This document shows positions 1 through 11,747 of a DNA stretch of 64,000 nt, piece by piece; the first letter of the stretch is position 1, and each line of letters starts with the position of its first letter. Both the position numbers and the translations under genes were made by a program. Origin of the DNA: Notolepis coatsorum (Eukaryota > Chordata > Actinopteri > Aulopiformes > Paralepididae); the NCBI GenBank assembly GCA_963971535.1, contig OZ020592.1, positions 129,378,386 to 129,442,385 on the forward strand, in the 5' to 3' direction. Under the pieces are notes generated by a model. The model did no database searches and was not told where the DNA came from. It saw nothing but the letters and a program-made list of their open reading frames with translations.

Positions 1-2
1 CA

Positions 3-68
3 GATGAAACCCGGACAATTTTCCGCCATCGACTAAAGACACACCTCTTCCAACAATACCTGAAATAA
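3..68 (+). pseudogene. C-terminal tail of an L2-clade LINE ORF2
   Basis: The first frame of the window reads DETRTIFRHRLKTHLFQQYL followed by a TAA stop at 66-68. It closely matches the C-terminus of the L2-type ORF on the minus strand near 62.4 kb (AETRPIFRHRLKTHFFNHYL). It is therefore the last 21 codons of a non-LTR retrotransposon reverse-transcriptase ORF that begins before the window. The following bases to about 335 (a keep-together block with CACTTAACCGCTAACT and a CATCGGTGTGTG stretch) look like the 3' untranslated region shared by L2 LINEs and their SINEs. Clade assignment is by resemblance. Confidence 0.6.
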
Positions 69-341
69 AAAATTATACAAAAAAAATAAATGCTTCTTAC
101 CGTCTTTTACTATTATGTACCTTACTAATCTGTACCTACTTATCTGAAGGTTCCTGGTTCAATTCCAAGCATGGCACTTAACCGCTAACTTCTCCCAATG
201 AGCAGGTCGGCACCTTGCATGGTCATGTCCGCCATCGGTGTGTGGTATGCTACTGTGCTTATACTACTCCCTATCACGCTAATTATGTCAATATTTCTCA
301 GAGTGTAATACTCACGTTCAACACTATTTGTCTAACAATGC

Positions 342-1822
342 TCACTGAGAGTACGTCTGGGCCCTCACTGAGAGTAGGTCTGGGCCCTCACTGAGAGTAG
401 GTCTGGGCCCTCACTGAGAGTACGTCTGGGCCCTCACTGAGTACGTCTGGGCCCTCACTGACAGTACGTTTGGGCCCTCACTGAGTACGTCTGGGCCCTC
501 ACTGACAGTACGTTTGGGCCCTCACTGAGTACGTCTGGGCCCTCACTGAGAGTACATTTGGGCCCTCACTGAGTACGTCTGGGCCCTCACTGACAGTACG
601 TTTGGGCCCTCACTGAGTACGTCTGGGCCCTCACTGAGAGTACATTTGGGCCCTCACTGAGTACGTCTGGGCCCTCACTGACAGTACGTTTGGGCCCTCA
701 CTGAGTACGTCTGGGCCCTCACTGACAGTACGTTTGGGCCCTCACTGAGTACGTCAGGGCCCTCACTGAGAGTACAGTAGGTCTGGGCCCTCACTGAGAG
801 TAGGTCTGGGCCCTCACTGAGAGTACGTTTGGGCCCTCACTGAGAGTAGATCTGGGCCCTCACTGAGAGTAGGTCTGGGCCCTCACTGAGAGTAGGTCTG
901 GGCCCTCACTGAGAGTACGCCTGGGCCCTCACTGAGAGTAGGTCTGGGCCCTCACTGAGAGTAGGTCTGGGCCCTCACTGAGAGTAGGTCTGGGCCCTTA
1001 CTGAGAGTAGGTCTGGGCCCTCACTGAGAGTAGGTCTGGGCCCTTACTGAGAGTAGGTCTGGGCCCTCACTGACAGTACGTCTGGGCCCTCACTGAGAGT
1101 ACGCCTGGGCCCTCACTGAGAGTACGTCTGGGACCTCACTGAGAGTAGGTCTGAGGCCCTCACTGAGAGTAGATCTGGGCCCTCACTGAGAGTAGGTCTG
1201 GGCCCTCACTGAGAGTAGGTCTGGGCCCTCACTGAGAGTACGCCTGGGCCCTCACTGAGAGTACGTCTGAGGCCCTCACTGAGAGTACGCCTGGGCCCTC
1301 ACTGAGAGTAGGTCTGGGCCCTCACTGAGAGTACGTCTGAGGCCCTCACTGAGAGTACGTCTGGGCCCTCACTGAGAGTAGGTCTGGGCCCTCACTGAGA
1401 GTAGGTCTGGGCCCTCACCGAGTACGTCTGGGCCCTCACTGACAGTACGTTTGGGCCCTCACTGACAGTACGTTTGGGCCCTCACTGAGTACGTCTGGGC
1501 CCTCACTGACAGTACGTCTGGGCCCTCACTGACAGTACGTCTGGGCCCTCACTGAGAGTAGGTCTGGGCCCTCACTGAGAGTAGATCTGGGCCCTCACTG
1601 ACAGTACGTCTGGGCCCTCACTGAGAGTAGGTCTGGGCCCTCACTGAGAGTAGGTCTGGGCCCTCACTGAGAGTACGTCTGGGCCCTCACTGAGAGTACG
1701 TCTGGGCCCTCACTGAGAGTAGGTCTGGGCCCTCACTGAGAGTACGTCTGGGCCCTCACTGAGAGTAGGTCTGGGCCCTCACTGAGAGTAGGTCTGGGCC
1801 CTTACTGATAGTAGGTCTGGGT
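342..1822. repeat. GGGCCCTCACTGAGAG-type minisatellite, first block
   Basis: More than 60 head-to-tail copies of a roughly 21-23 bp unit, GGGCCCTCACTGAGAG followed by TACGTCT, TAGGTCT or TACGCCT. Short units lacking the AGAG step (CTCACTGAGTACGTCT) alternate with full units at 430-770, giving a higher-order 44-bp periodicity in that part. Every unit contains the palindrome GGGCCC (an ApaI-type site). No long ORF runs through it. Confidence 0.95.
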
Positions 1823-2712
1823 ATTGTTACCACGCAAGAGTCCACTGCATGAGCAGCTCAGAGCTCCTCTTTCAACATAACAAGCATTAAACAAAATGGC
1901 CCAGTCATCTATTCACTTTTGTTTATTACATGAGGCGTTGTCTAATGTTATCTAGCTACTGATAGCTCCTGATATCAACGTCTGATATCATCAGTTTGGT
2001 GCTGGCTGGCTAGCGTCGCTCGTGAGCTAACGTTAGCTACCTAGCTAACGTTACTTTCAGACCCTGTTAGCTGCGGCTACCAACGTGTTGTCAAGTTATT
2101 GTTATAAGGAGCCCAGTCCAAGCTACAACAGTCTGCATTCCCTTTTGTTAAATAACGTTTACATCCATTAATTCTGCTAGCATTAACGTTACCACGCTGC
2201 TAGCCACAATGCTATAATGTTATACTGGCATATTCCAATCACGTTAGCACGTAAGCTAACGAAATCTGCGATGTTTTTGTGAGACTAAACTATCCGCTCT
2301 CTGTGGTAAATTGTGTTGATGTTGGTTTTGTTTCATCAACAAATGAGAGGCAGAACACACAGTGAATGTATCCGTTTTGTTTATTGCACTCTTATTGCAC
2401 TTTCTTTGCTGAAAAATAAATGCTACGTTGGCTAAATGGCTCACGCGAGGCATTTAAAGATGGTGGATTGTTGATTTTTAGCAGGAAGTGTATTGGCACA
2501 TTCAACTTTTCTGATTGGTTGAAAATGGCCTTCATGTTTGAACTACATTGCCACCTACTGCCACCTACTGCTTTGGCATTGTACTACATGTATATACATC
2601 ACTGTGCTCAGGAGGCAAAAACGATGTCTAACTTGCCCCATTACGTAGCGTTCTGAAAAGCTAAACTGAAACTGAAAACTGAAACGAAAACCGGGCCTAG
2701 TGTAACCGCAGC
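1823..2712. other. 0.89-kb insertion splitting the minisatellite
   Basis: Non-repetitive sequence interrupts the array and the array resumes in register-like fashion at 2713. The segment is AT-rich, contains repeated GCTAACGTTAGCTA motifs, and ends in GAAACGAAAACCGGGCCTAGTGTAACCGCAGCCTG, shown here only as a landmark at about 2673-2712. The right end resembles non-autonomous DNA transposon ends, but I found no convincing matching left inverted repeat or target duplication. Two ORFs of 65 and 78 codons have no recognisable product. Confidence 0.5.
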
Positions 2713-3105
2713 CTGAGAGTACGCCTGGGCCCTCACTGAGAGTACGTCTGGGCCCTCACTGAGAGTACGCCTGGGCCCTCACTGAGAGTACACCTGGGCC
2801 CTCACTGAGAGTACGTCAGGGCCCTCACTGACAGTACGTCTGGGCCCTCACTGAGAGTACGTCTGGGCCCTCACTGAGAATACGTCTGGGCCCTCACTGA
2901 GAGTACGCCTGGGCCCTCACTGAGAGTACGCCTGGGCCCTCACTGAGAGTACGCCTGGGCCCTCACTGAGAGTACGTCTGGGCCCTCACTGAGAGTACGC
3001 CTGGGCCCTCACTGAGAGTACGCCTGGGCCCTCACTGAGAGTAGGTCTGGGGCCTCACTGACAGTACGTCTGGGCCCTCACTGAGAATACGTCTGGGGCC
3101 CTCGT
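2713..3105. repeat. GGGCCCTCACTGAGAG-type minisatellite, second block
   Basis: About 17 further copies of the unit seen at 342-1822, here dominated by the TACGCCT and TACGTCT variants and with few of the TAGGTCT variants. This is the continuation of one array beyond the insertion at 1823-2712. It ends at a GGCCCTCGTGGCCCTCC boundary just before the piggyBac-like MITE. Confidence 0.93.
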
Positions 3106-3222
3106 GGCCCTCCATGTCCAGAGAGTGTGGGAGCCGCCGCTCTTAACCCTTTCACTGCCGCACTACCAAACGGTTAAAACGATAGGTTATGTATATAACC
3201 TAGTTATATGAGTACTGGCTGA

Positions 3223-3399
3223 GCGTCCCGCTCTTAAGCCTATCGAGATATACCTCATCTCATGTACCTATTGTACTTACACAACGAATAAAAACTAGTA
3301 CACCCACACCTGCCGGGTCCCGCCCCTATGGAGGCGTAGCCTATAAGATAGTAGGCATGGTCCCCAATACACTCTTCCTCGCCAAAATCTCGTTCCCAG
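3223..3399 (-). repeat. DIRS copy 1 right inverted terminal repeat
   Basis: This runs from GCGTCCCGCTCTTAAG to CGTTCCCAG and matches the complement of 8491-8657 (CTGGGAACG to GGGACGC) over most of its length, with small indels. It includes the CCCCAATACACTCTTCCTC stretch seen inverted on the other side. Such repeats carry the promoter and end-formation signals of DIRS elements. Confidence 0.88.
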
Positions 3400-3431
3400 T
3401 CAAAAGATCCCTCAAGGGGACTCAGGGCCGC

Positions 3432-3540
3432 TTAAGAGCGGGACGCTCAGCCAGTACTCATATAACTAGGTTATATACATAACCTATCATTATATTATCG
3501 TACTTGGCTTATCGCGTCCCGCTCTTAAGCCTATCGAGAT
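3432..3540 (-). repeat. DIRS copy 1 internal complementary region
   Basis: The segment is the complement of the right outer extension (3181-3235) joined directly to the complement of the left outer extension (8641-8679). The join is at 3489-3491, which reads ATT where the termini predict GTT (one transition). In DIRS replication this region is thought to template joining of the two ends into a circle. Confidence 0.87.
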
Positions 3541-3771
3541 ATGGGGTTAGAGCGGACGCGAGGCCCCACAAATGTACCCCCTGAGGACCCGTAAGCCCAC
3601 ATCAAGGGGTTTGGGGAGTCCTGTCACCCCATCCTCCCTAACGAAGGGGGGGCGCAGTCAACTCCACTGGAGTGCGAGCAAGGAGTAACTAGAACCCCTT
3701 GAACACACAGCACAGGCGGAACCACGTGTGACTTAACACACTGTGGCCCATACCCACACACTCCTGCTACC

Positions 3772-4713
3772 CTACCAAGGACGGGAAGCAGGAAAGGCCA
3801 CAGACCCCAGAACCGCCTGGGAGACAGAATCCCCGGTCATGTCCATGAGGTAAAACCTTACAAAGGGGCCCGGGGAGGACCATGAAGCTGCAGCACAGAT
3901 GTCCTCCACCGAAGCCCCACCCAGGAGAGCGGCAGAGGCAGCCACACCACGAGTGGAGTGCGCCCTGACGCCCCCTGGGGGATCCTGCCCAGCCAACGTG
4001 AAGCAGAGGGCAATGCCCTCGCACAACCAATGGAACAGGCGTTGTTCGATAGTGCCTTACCGGCATGAGAACCACCGTGACAGACAAAAAGCTGAACGGT
4101 GACCCCGAGGTCCTGAGTAAGGCTGAGGTAAGTCCCAAAGCACGGACCGGACATGACAGGTGAAGGCCCGCATCTAACTCACTAGCGTGAGGAGGCGGAT
4201 GAAACGCCTGAACCACAATATCCCTGGAGCGGAAGAACTCCGGATATTTACAGGCACGAAGGCAGGATTAGGCCGCAGAGTGGCACCGCAATCGGACGAA
4301 AGACAGGCACTCTGGTCGTACCGAGAGAGCACAAAGCACACCCACGCGTTCAGCGGAGGTGACGGCCAGCAAGAACGCGGTCTTGAACGACAGCTGTTCC
4401 AACGGCGCTTGCTCAAGAGGCTCAAACGGGGCCAAGGACAACCGACCGAGGACCAATTGAAGATCCCAACTCGGAGCCAAAGAGCGTTGCACCGGCTTAA
4501 CACGTCGAGCGCCAAGCAGGAAACGCTTCACAACAGGGTGGCTGAACAAGACATCCCCTCAAATCCCTCATGATAGGAGGATATAGCTGCTGCATATACC
4601 CTCACCGTCGAAGCCGACAGTCTATCAAGGAGAGACTGGAGGTAACTAAGGACAGCATCCAGGGGGCAGGAGACTGGGTCCCGGCCCCCCGCCTTACACC
4701 ACACTTGGAACAT
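3772..4713 (-). pseudogene. DIRS copy 1 tyrosine recombinase (broken)
   Basis: The integrase of the element, expected to insert a circular double-stranded intermediate. The N-terminal helical domain is at 4528-4713 (STVRVYAAAISSYHEGF). The catalytic domain starts at about 4549, with the first arginine in SAERVGVLCALSV near 4310. The second block, HSTRG at about 3947-3960 (HxxR), and FVRFY with the candidate nucleophilic tyrosine at 3850-3852, lie in a different frame. The domain therefore spans at least three frames, and frameshifts lie near 4545 and between 4270 and 4030. All expected R..HxxR..Y residues are still readable, so the damage looks recent or indel-only. Confidence 0.82.
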
Positions 4714-4829
4714 ACGTCATCTGCCCGCGTAAAGCGTGACAGTGGAGGGAGAATGCGCATTCCGGATGGTATCACCATCAGGATCAAGAACCTGCGCCCC
4801 TCAACGTACCTGTCCCAACAACTGACCTA

Positions 4830-6328
4830 ACAGATGTATGGGGAAGAATCCCAGGCGGCACGGCATTGGTCCCAGACCTGACTGGCTATGTCCGGACGTA
4901 ATCCCCACCCGTCAGGATGAGGACCGCCCTGCGACAGTACACCTGTACCCACAATCACCCTGCCGGGGATGTGGGGAGCCCTCAGGCCGCGCAGATGGAG
5001 GACGCCCATAGCCAGCCGCCCGCCGCCTGGTGCAGACAGGGGGAGCGTACTCCTCCCTGTCTGTCGATATATGACACTGACGTCGTATTGTCCGTCCTGA
5101 TCAACACCGTGTGAGGACCAGAAGGACCGCTTTCAATACCAACACATTGAACGTAGCGCAGACCGGGCAGCATGGTTTGCCAGCTGCCCCCTACTGCGTT
5201 GGCCCGACGTGTCACCAGCGAGGGAGGCGTCGGTGAAAAACGTGACGTGAGACTGCGCCGTAACCGTCCTAGGACGGAACCTCCCGAGCGTGTTGACAAC
5301 ACGCTCTGAGAGGGATGCCCATAGCCCTCCAATCGTTGACTGGGAAGAGGAGTACTCTACTTCCAGTCTACAGCAAACCCCAGGCTGGTAGGGACCTGCC
5401 TGGTACGAGACCTGACGATCCACCTTGACCGCGAAGGACCAAAACGTCGTCAGGGCAGAATACACTCCGTAACCCCTGACGACGCAGAGGCCCCAGTGCG
5501 GCCTCCACGCACTTGGTGAAGATGCGGGGAGCCATGGAAAAACCGAACGGCAGCCTCTGGTACTCGTACGCTAACCCTGCAAAGGAAGCGTAGGTAAGCC
5601 CTAGGATGGAAGATCGGAGATGTGCATACGCATCCTACAGGTCTATGGAGGAGAACCAGACCCCCACCTGACAGTGTTCAACAGGTAGGAGACGATCCAA
5701 AAAATGCTGAACCTTCCCATGGGACAGGTCCAGCCTGGGTCTGACACCCCCCCCTCCCGATTTCTCAGGCACCAGAGAACACCGGGAGGAGAACGCCACG
5801 ACGATGGCTTGCTTCGTCCACAGAGACTGGATCTCGTTGACCAGAGCTGTCACTGCTGGAGACCCTGACAATAAGGTCTTTACCAAACCCGAAAACGGGT
5901 GGGGTTGTGTAAACACAAGTCCCCGCCTCAGCGTTCTCTCCATCCACCTCGACATATGGTACAGCCGTAGACATATGTGATGACACTCCCAACGCACCCG
6001 CCGCCATGTGGCGCAGGTCCGCCAGGAACTGTAGATAGGTGGCCCGGTCCCACCCGCTGTGCGTAGCCAACCCTGGACCCGTGCGAGCAGAGCGTTCCGT
6101 GTCGGGACATCTGACCCTGACACTACCCACGAGGCAATCGCACCCAAGGGGGGACCCTGACAGAAAGGGCCGGTTTGATACAGGGGACTTTCTAGGTGAA
6201 AAAAGCCCCCCCACTGAACACCCCTCCAGAACATGCTGAGGAGTTGTTCTGCAGCCGGACATGCAAGGCGTGAGGACCCCATGGGTTCCTACACAGCATA
6301 GCCCTGCAGTGATATTACTACCACCCAA
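4830..6328 (-). pseudogene. DIRS copy 1 reverse transcriptase and RNase H (broken)
   Basis: Reading on the minus strand, 6328-5635 carries the RT N-terminal part, ending in PRLDLSHGKVQHFLDRLLP and VWFSSIDL. A TAG stop at 5635-5637 follows, then the frame continues as DAYAHLRSSILGLTYASF and LPFGFSMAPRIFTKCVEAA to about 5480. The expected catalytic aspartate pair is degenerate: a PDD-like remnant is visible near 5440. RNase H follows at 5465-4982, with TDASLAG and VLIRTDNTTSVSYIDRQGG. Several frameshifts separate the pieces. The order RT, RNase H, recombinase fits DIRS. The in-frame stop is shared with copy 2. Confidence 0.8.
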
Positions 6329-6479
6329 ATCACGCGTGCCTGCGAGACCACTGCCAATCTTTCAGGAGTGGGAGGCACCAACATGATACCTGGCCTGGCA
6401 AAGGCGAGGCCGGGGAAGCCCGCACTGTGTGCCTCAAAAGGTTTCGAGCCCCCCTGCTGACAACACTTATAGTTGACAG

Positions 6480-8490
6480 ACGCAACACCAGGCTCAACCA
6501 ACACAGCTTATGGTGTGGGAGCCGCATGACAGCACAACATTCTCACGGACAGACCCAGGCTCAGCCATCAACTGGGTGTCAGCCCCTGTCCCCATGAGAA
6601 GCGAAAAGTGGGGCCGCCCGCGCTTCCGCGGCCCGCAGCCAAAGGAAACAATCAGAGCCCCCTTTTTCCGCTGGTGTTGGGGGAGGGAGTGATCGGAGAG
6701 CGGGCTGCTCGCGGCAGGACGGTGACGGCTTGTTGTTCAAGCCGAGCCCATCCAACATGGCCGATCCCTCGCCGCCAAGGCTGTCGGCCTTGTGGACACC
6801 TGTCGACTCAACGCCCAGGATACCTCTGACGGGGGAAAATCATGGCCGCCTGTCGAGGGCCTCGTCATCGCCGCTGACGAGGCCGTGCTCTCTACTTCTG
6901 GCTGCGCGGTGTGAGGCGGTGTGGGGCCTAGGACAATACCGCCCGCGCTCCAGCAGAAGACCAAAAATCCCCTGCGGAGAGGGGAACCCTGAGCGGTTAT
7001 AGCTTGCGGCTAGGTCAAAGCTAATAACGTCAACAACCTCGCGCGATGTGTCGACGTCGGCTGGCCCTCAAGGCCCCGCCACCAGACACCATTTTTTTTA
7101 TAGAAAAAACAGCAATTCGAACACAGTTCTAATCGCCACCAATACCATAACGTGGCGGTACAGGCTTTAGCAGCCCACCAGCCACTCGCCAGGCTGACCC
7201 ACCCATGGCGTCGGCCGGGCGGGGCACTGTTTCAACATGTCAAAAGCAAAGGACTGATGTTAACACAGAGCACCATTGGTGGTTGCAAACAGCAACCTCC
7301 ACTGTGGTGTGCACCATGAAGGGGTTAAATGAATAAAAGAACTAAACCACAAAATACTGTAGAATGAGCAAGCCCATATACACAATGTTAAGGGGAGGCG
7401 GACCAGAGCGAACCAGTCCCGCATTCATTCAAAATATTCACAACAGCACACCAGCCCTAGCTTAGCCCATTTACCAAAAAAGGTAAACAAAGCCCCCCCC
7501 CCGCATACTCCCCCAATAGACACCGATTGACCGTCAGCATGAAATGGTTGAGAGGAGAGAAAGCTGTAGCATAGACAGACCTTCTCATAGCAGAGTGACA
7601 GAACAAAACAGTAGCCCACTACACTACTATAGCCTAGCATGAGGCGATGTGGGACCCAGATCAACAACCGCCTGCGCACAAACACGCAACATGTTTACAA
7701 TGTCGGCTGGACCCATAGCCCCACTACCCGACACCAATGTGGATAGGAACTAGCCAGCTGAGCCATAACACTGGCCGCCGTTAAGTCCCATCCTGCATTA
7801 GTATAGCTATACTGCTACACCGCCGAGCTCACGCATCGGCTCCCAGGTGGGGACACCGTTCAACAGACCCCGCCGGAACACAGAGGTAGCGTTACCTGGC
7901 TAGGCTACCTAGCCACGGCCTACCCTGTTGTCAACCCACTTACCCGTAAAAAGGTAAATAGGACTCAGCAAAACCCCCACAACAGCTACCGACTGACCTT
8001 CATTGATGAACCGGGCAAGAGGAGGGAGAAGTGACAACATCTCACGGCGGAGACATTAGAACAGCGTAGCAGTAGTGTTAGCATGTAGCATTAGTATTAG
8101 CATGTAGCATTAGCATTAGTTGTTTAACAGCACGCTTTCAGGACCGTTTGGAACCCGTTCACTGCAGTGAACGTTCACCAAACCATCCCGCCCCTGGCGC
8201 CGACACACAACATGGTTATGTAACAAACAACCCAGCATTACTAACACTAATACCCGTGCCTGATGACACAGGGCCTACCTTTGTACAACCCGGCTCGATA
8301 GCCAACCTTGTACGCTGCCCCTTGATCTGGCTGCCGACAGATGAGGAACATCAACATAGGCCCGATGTGTCGCTGAAACATGCCTCGAAGATGCCAGGGG
8401 TAAGCAAACCTCCGGTAAGCTTTCAACATTACGTAATTTCTCTAATCTTTTCATAACACTAGTTACATAAGGTGCACTGCATCCGCTATG
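6480..8490 (-). other. DIRS copy 1 5' region, gag not recognised
   Basis: About 2 kb between the left inverted repeat and the RT, where DIRS elements carry a gag-like ORF. Only short frames are open (longest about 90 codons). None shows a zinc knuckle or other motif I recognise. The stretch is alignable by eye with 37100-39090 of copy 2, including the landmark GAAAAATCATGGCCGCCTGTC in copy 1 at about 6833. It is internal element sequence rather than host DNA. Confidence 0.6.
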
Positions 8491-9052
8491 CTGGGAACGA
8501 AAATAGAGGAAGAGTGTATTGGGGACCATGCCTACTATCTTATAGGCTACGCCTCCATAGGGGCGGGACCCGGCAGGTGTGGGTGTACTAGTTCGTTGTG
8601 TAAGTACAATAGGTACATGAGATGAGGTATATCTCGATAGACTTAAGAGCGGGACGCGATAAGCCAAGTACGATAATATAACTGCGACAATGCAGACGGT
8701 TAACCCTTTCACTGCCGCACGACGACAGGTTAACCCTTTCACTTCCACACTACAGAAGGTTAACCCTCTACTATCACCGCATTAACCGTCTGTAGTGTGA
8801 TAGTAAATGGTTAACCTTCTGTAGTGCGGTAGTGAAAGGGTTAACGCACGCCTCACATCTGCCAGTTCAGCGAGGAGCTCGTTCAGAACTCAGCACTCCC
8901 ATCATTAACGCCCAAGACCGGTATTACTGGCAGAGCTTTTTTCTTTTTGATCCACATTCTCTCCGTCTTGAACGTTGCTCGCATATGCCCCCAACTGGCC
9001 GGTTGTAGGGAGGACAGAAGCCTTGCATCACATGTCCCCTCCGGTACACAAG

Positions 9053-9165
9053 GAGGCATCCTGTAACATCTTTTCACCTGCCAGCGTGGACTCTCATTGG
9101 TGAGGAGGCAGCCTGTCACATCTTTTCACCTGCCAGCGCGGACTCTCAGTGGCGAGGTGTAACGT
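9053..9165. repeat. 56-bp tandem duplication
   Basis: Two adjacent copies of a unit containing ACATCTTTTCACCTGCCAGC followed by GCGGACTCTCA or GTGGACTCTCA, differing at a few positions. It lies just downstream, in SINE orientation, of the tRNA-like head at 9320-9410. Confidence 0.75.
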
Positions 9166-9412
9166 GTGGGAGGCTCACACTACCGCCGCCATTTCCTGTC
9201 TCTGCTGTGCAGGTGTCCCCAACCGACCTGTAGGAGTCGCTGTCCACAACGTCCAGATTACCACCCATCGACTTCCCACCCGCTAACTCTGCCAATTGAG
9301 TTAGTATGACGGCCGGCCCAAGCCGGAGGCAACGCCGACAGCCGGAGTCGAACCCGGTGTCTCTTGCATTGGTGACGAGCGCAATGTCCGCTGCGCCACC
9401 CAGCCGCTTACT
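9166..9412 (-). mobile_element. tRNA-derived SINE
   Basis: On the minus strand from about 9410 the sequence reads GGGTGGCGCAGCGGACATTG (A-box-like) and then GGGTTCGACTCCGGC (B-box-like) about 35 bases later, followed by a tRNA-unrelated body. The spacing fits an RNA polymerase III internal promoter. The sequence does not fold into an intact tRNA by eye, so this is a SINE head and not a tRNA gene. Confidence 0.65.
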
Positions 9413-9595
9413 GGCAGAGCTTTTAAACTCGGTTTCAAATGTATTCCGCAAACATTAAGGAAAAAACCCATGCAGGACTTATTGTACGGATTTTGTAAAG
9501 AAGTAATATCCTATATTCATTTTTTCCCTCTGTAGAATGCCCTCTGCTCTGTTTTGTTAGTGTGTTTGCTTTTGAGCAACTAAATCATGCCCAAC

Positions 9596-10075
<480 letters not shown>

Positions 10076-10560
10076 GTCTTTGAAGAGCAAACTGCTAAAA
10101 CAAACTCTCTTGGGCAGAGCCGCTCTCTCCGGGGAGACCAACACAGTTTGATCTTATGGAGGCAGCGGGTCTCAACCCCAGGGTCGCGGACCAGAGCCGG
10201 TCCCTGTGGTGTTGCCCAGCGGTCCTCTGTGAGGATACCGAGACAATTACTTTATCATCAGCTTATACCAGACCATTTAAATGTGTTCATCAGTTCTCCC
10301 ATGATTATGTACAAAAACACTACTATGCACTTTGCTACTTAGGAATCTACCTTGCCTAGGCTATATTACTACCTAGTACCTACTATGCTATATGTCTCTA
10401 CTACTATTCACTCAAGACTGTAGCATTCAAATTTGATGCTGTTTGACGAACAATCTTAGCTTCCAGAGTTGTACCCTTCCTGTTGACTTGTTGTACAGAA
10501 CTTACTGTCAGCTAAATTACTAAAATGTTAATGTGAATAATGCATGTCTTCATAGGTCAA
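10076..10560. other. Intergenic or intronic sequence with a hAT-like end
   Basis: At 10162 CAGCGGGTCTCAACCCCAGG followed by GTCGCGGACC resembles the terminal inverted repeat of Charlie/Tip100-type hAT elements. I could not find the opposite end. The rest shows no gene. Confidence 0.35.
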
Positions 10561-10574
10561 AGGTCAGAGCATGG

Positions 10575-10760
10575 GGTCATCTCCAGTGCAGCACCTCTGC
10601 AGCAAATCTGGGGCTCAGTGCCTTGCTTCACGGGCACTTTTACACACCCTCCTGAAGGTGCCCGGGGATCAAACCGGCAACTTTTATGGTTACCAGTCAG
10701 TCGGCCTCTCGCAGTAACAGCGGGACGTTCTAACCCGGTGGGCCGAGGGATTTGTGCTCT
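10575..10760 (-). mobile_element. tRNA/L2-type SINE fragment
   Basis: The plus strand shows CAGTGCCTTGCTTCACGGGC and GGTGCCCGGGGATCAAACCG, a block common to fish SINEs that share an L2-like body. The complement holds the B-box-like GGTTTGATCCC. Ends are not defined. Confidence 0.45.
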
Positions 10761-11745
10761 CAAACAAATCACCTCCAATCCAATTTCCAATTCGACCTTT
10801 ATTGCATGACATCCACAAGGGCACTCTCTCAGTGCCCTTGTTCTCCTCCCTGGCCGCACGTCATCTGATAGAGCAGCAGTAACAGCAGAGGAATCCCTGT
10901 CATAATGAATGCTGTTGAGGGGGGGGGGGCATGTATCATTCCGCCCCAGCTCTCTACTGTGCCCTGGCTCTAAAATACCACTGGGTCCACGAGGCAGGTA
11001 AACACCTATACAGGACTGACGAATGGAGGGATGGCCTGTTACCATTTACTTTGCTGTTTCGGTGTAAAGGAATGTGAATCACTACCCACTTTCAAAACCA
11101 CTCTCAAAGAGCACCTACGGGAGACTGCAATTCGAAACTGGCCCCTGTAAATGTCCTAACCCAATCCCCTCCAATGTACAGTAAATGGCCTAACCCAATA
11201 ATACACAAGACCCTCTTCTTGGGACCAAGTAAGGTTTCGTCGATATTCCAATGTACAGTTTTGCTTGTACAGTTGTACAGTTTCCCCCACCCCGCATACC
11301 CAACCCCCCCCCCCCCCGACCGAATCACGTCGGTACTACAGAGTACCGATTCACGTTAGATCCACCGGTGCCACATTTCGGTAATGCAAATAAAAGTAAA
11401 AGTATTAACTCTGAATATGAGCAAGTAGGCAGTGTAATCAAAGGTGCAGATGGGGGTCTGTATGCCTTATTTTTTACATTATACATTACAATAATCGTAA
11501 ATGGTGAATGGTGCATTGATCGAAACAATTTTTTTTATAATGTCCGATGACGTCAACGTTTCGTTTACCGAAACCTATGAAGTGTGCCGCACGTTCACGT
11601 CAGCGTTCACAAGCTTACCTAGGATCTGACTTCATCAACAACAAAGCAGTCGGGGTAATGGCAAGCCGAAAATGGTCACAAGTGTGGTTACACTTTACAA
11701 AGCTAGATGCAGACAACGCTCACTGCAATATTATATATTATATAC
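10761..11745. other. Unassigned sequence
   Basis: No exon, RNA gene or element with clear ends was recognised. It contains a G10 run at about 10919-10929 and a C-rich run at 11304-11319. ORFs of up to 162 codons lack recognisable domains and look accidental. Confidence 0.4.
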
Positions 11746-11747
11746 AT

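Larger units (their letters stand above)
3178..8682 (-). mobile_element. DIRS-type tyrosine-recombinase retrotransposon, copy 1
   Basis: A 5.5-kb element on the minus strand with split inverted terminal repeats, an internal complementary region, and RT, RNase H and tyrosine-recombinase remnants in that order. This is the diagnostic layout of DIRS elements, which integrate as circles and make no target duplication. Inverted repeats lie at 3223-3399 (right) and 8491-8657 (left), with unique outer extensions of about 43 and 25 bp. The element is bounded by AAC at 3178-3180 and 8680-8682. All reading frames are broken, so it is a dead copy. Copy 2 at 33833-39278 is colinear and similar throughout. 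Confidence 0.9.
3143..8844. mobile_element. piggyBac-like MITE, split by DIRS copy 1
   Basis: The two outer pieces, 3143-3180 and 8683-8844, form a roughly 200-bp palindromic element. The left end is TTAACCCTTTCACTGCCGCA and the right end is its complement, ending GTGAAAGGGTTAA. A TTAA duplication followed by CCC termini is the hallmark of piggyBac-type elements. The same ends are seen in a complete 114-bp copy at 60094-60207. A 5.5-kb DIRS element sits inside it, so the MITE is older. Internally it contains several more AGTGAAAGGGTTAA-type half sites in both orientations. Confidence 0.7.

Noticed and set aside
342..3105. CRISPR-like array of near-identical repeats
   Set aside because: There are no unique spacers; units are contiguous variants of one sequence, in a eukaryotic scaffold.
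3858..6829. Many overlapping plus-strand ORFs across DIRS copies 1 and 2
   Set aside because: The minus-strand RT, RNase H and recombinase motifs identify the true coding strand; the plus frames have no motifs.
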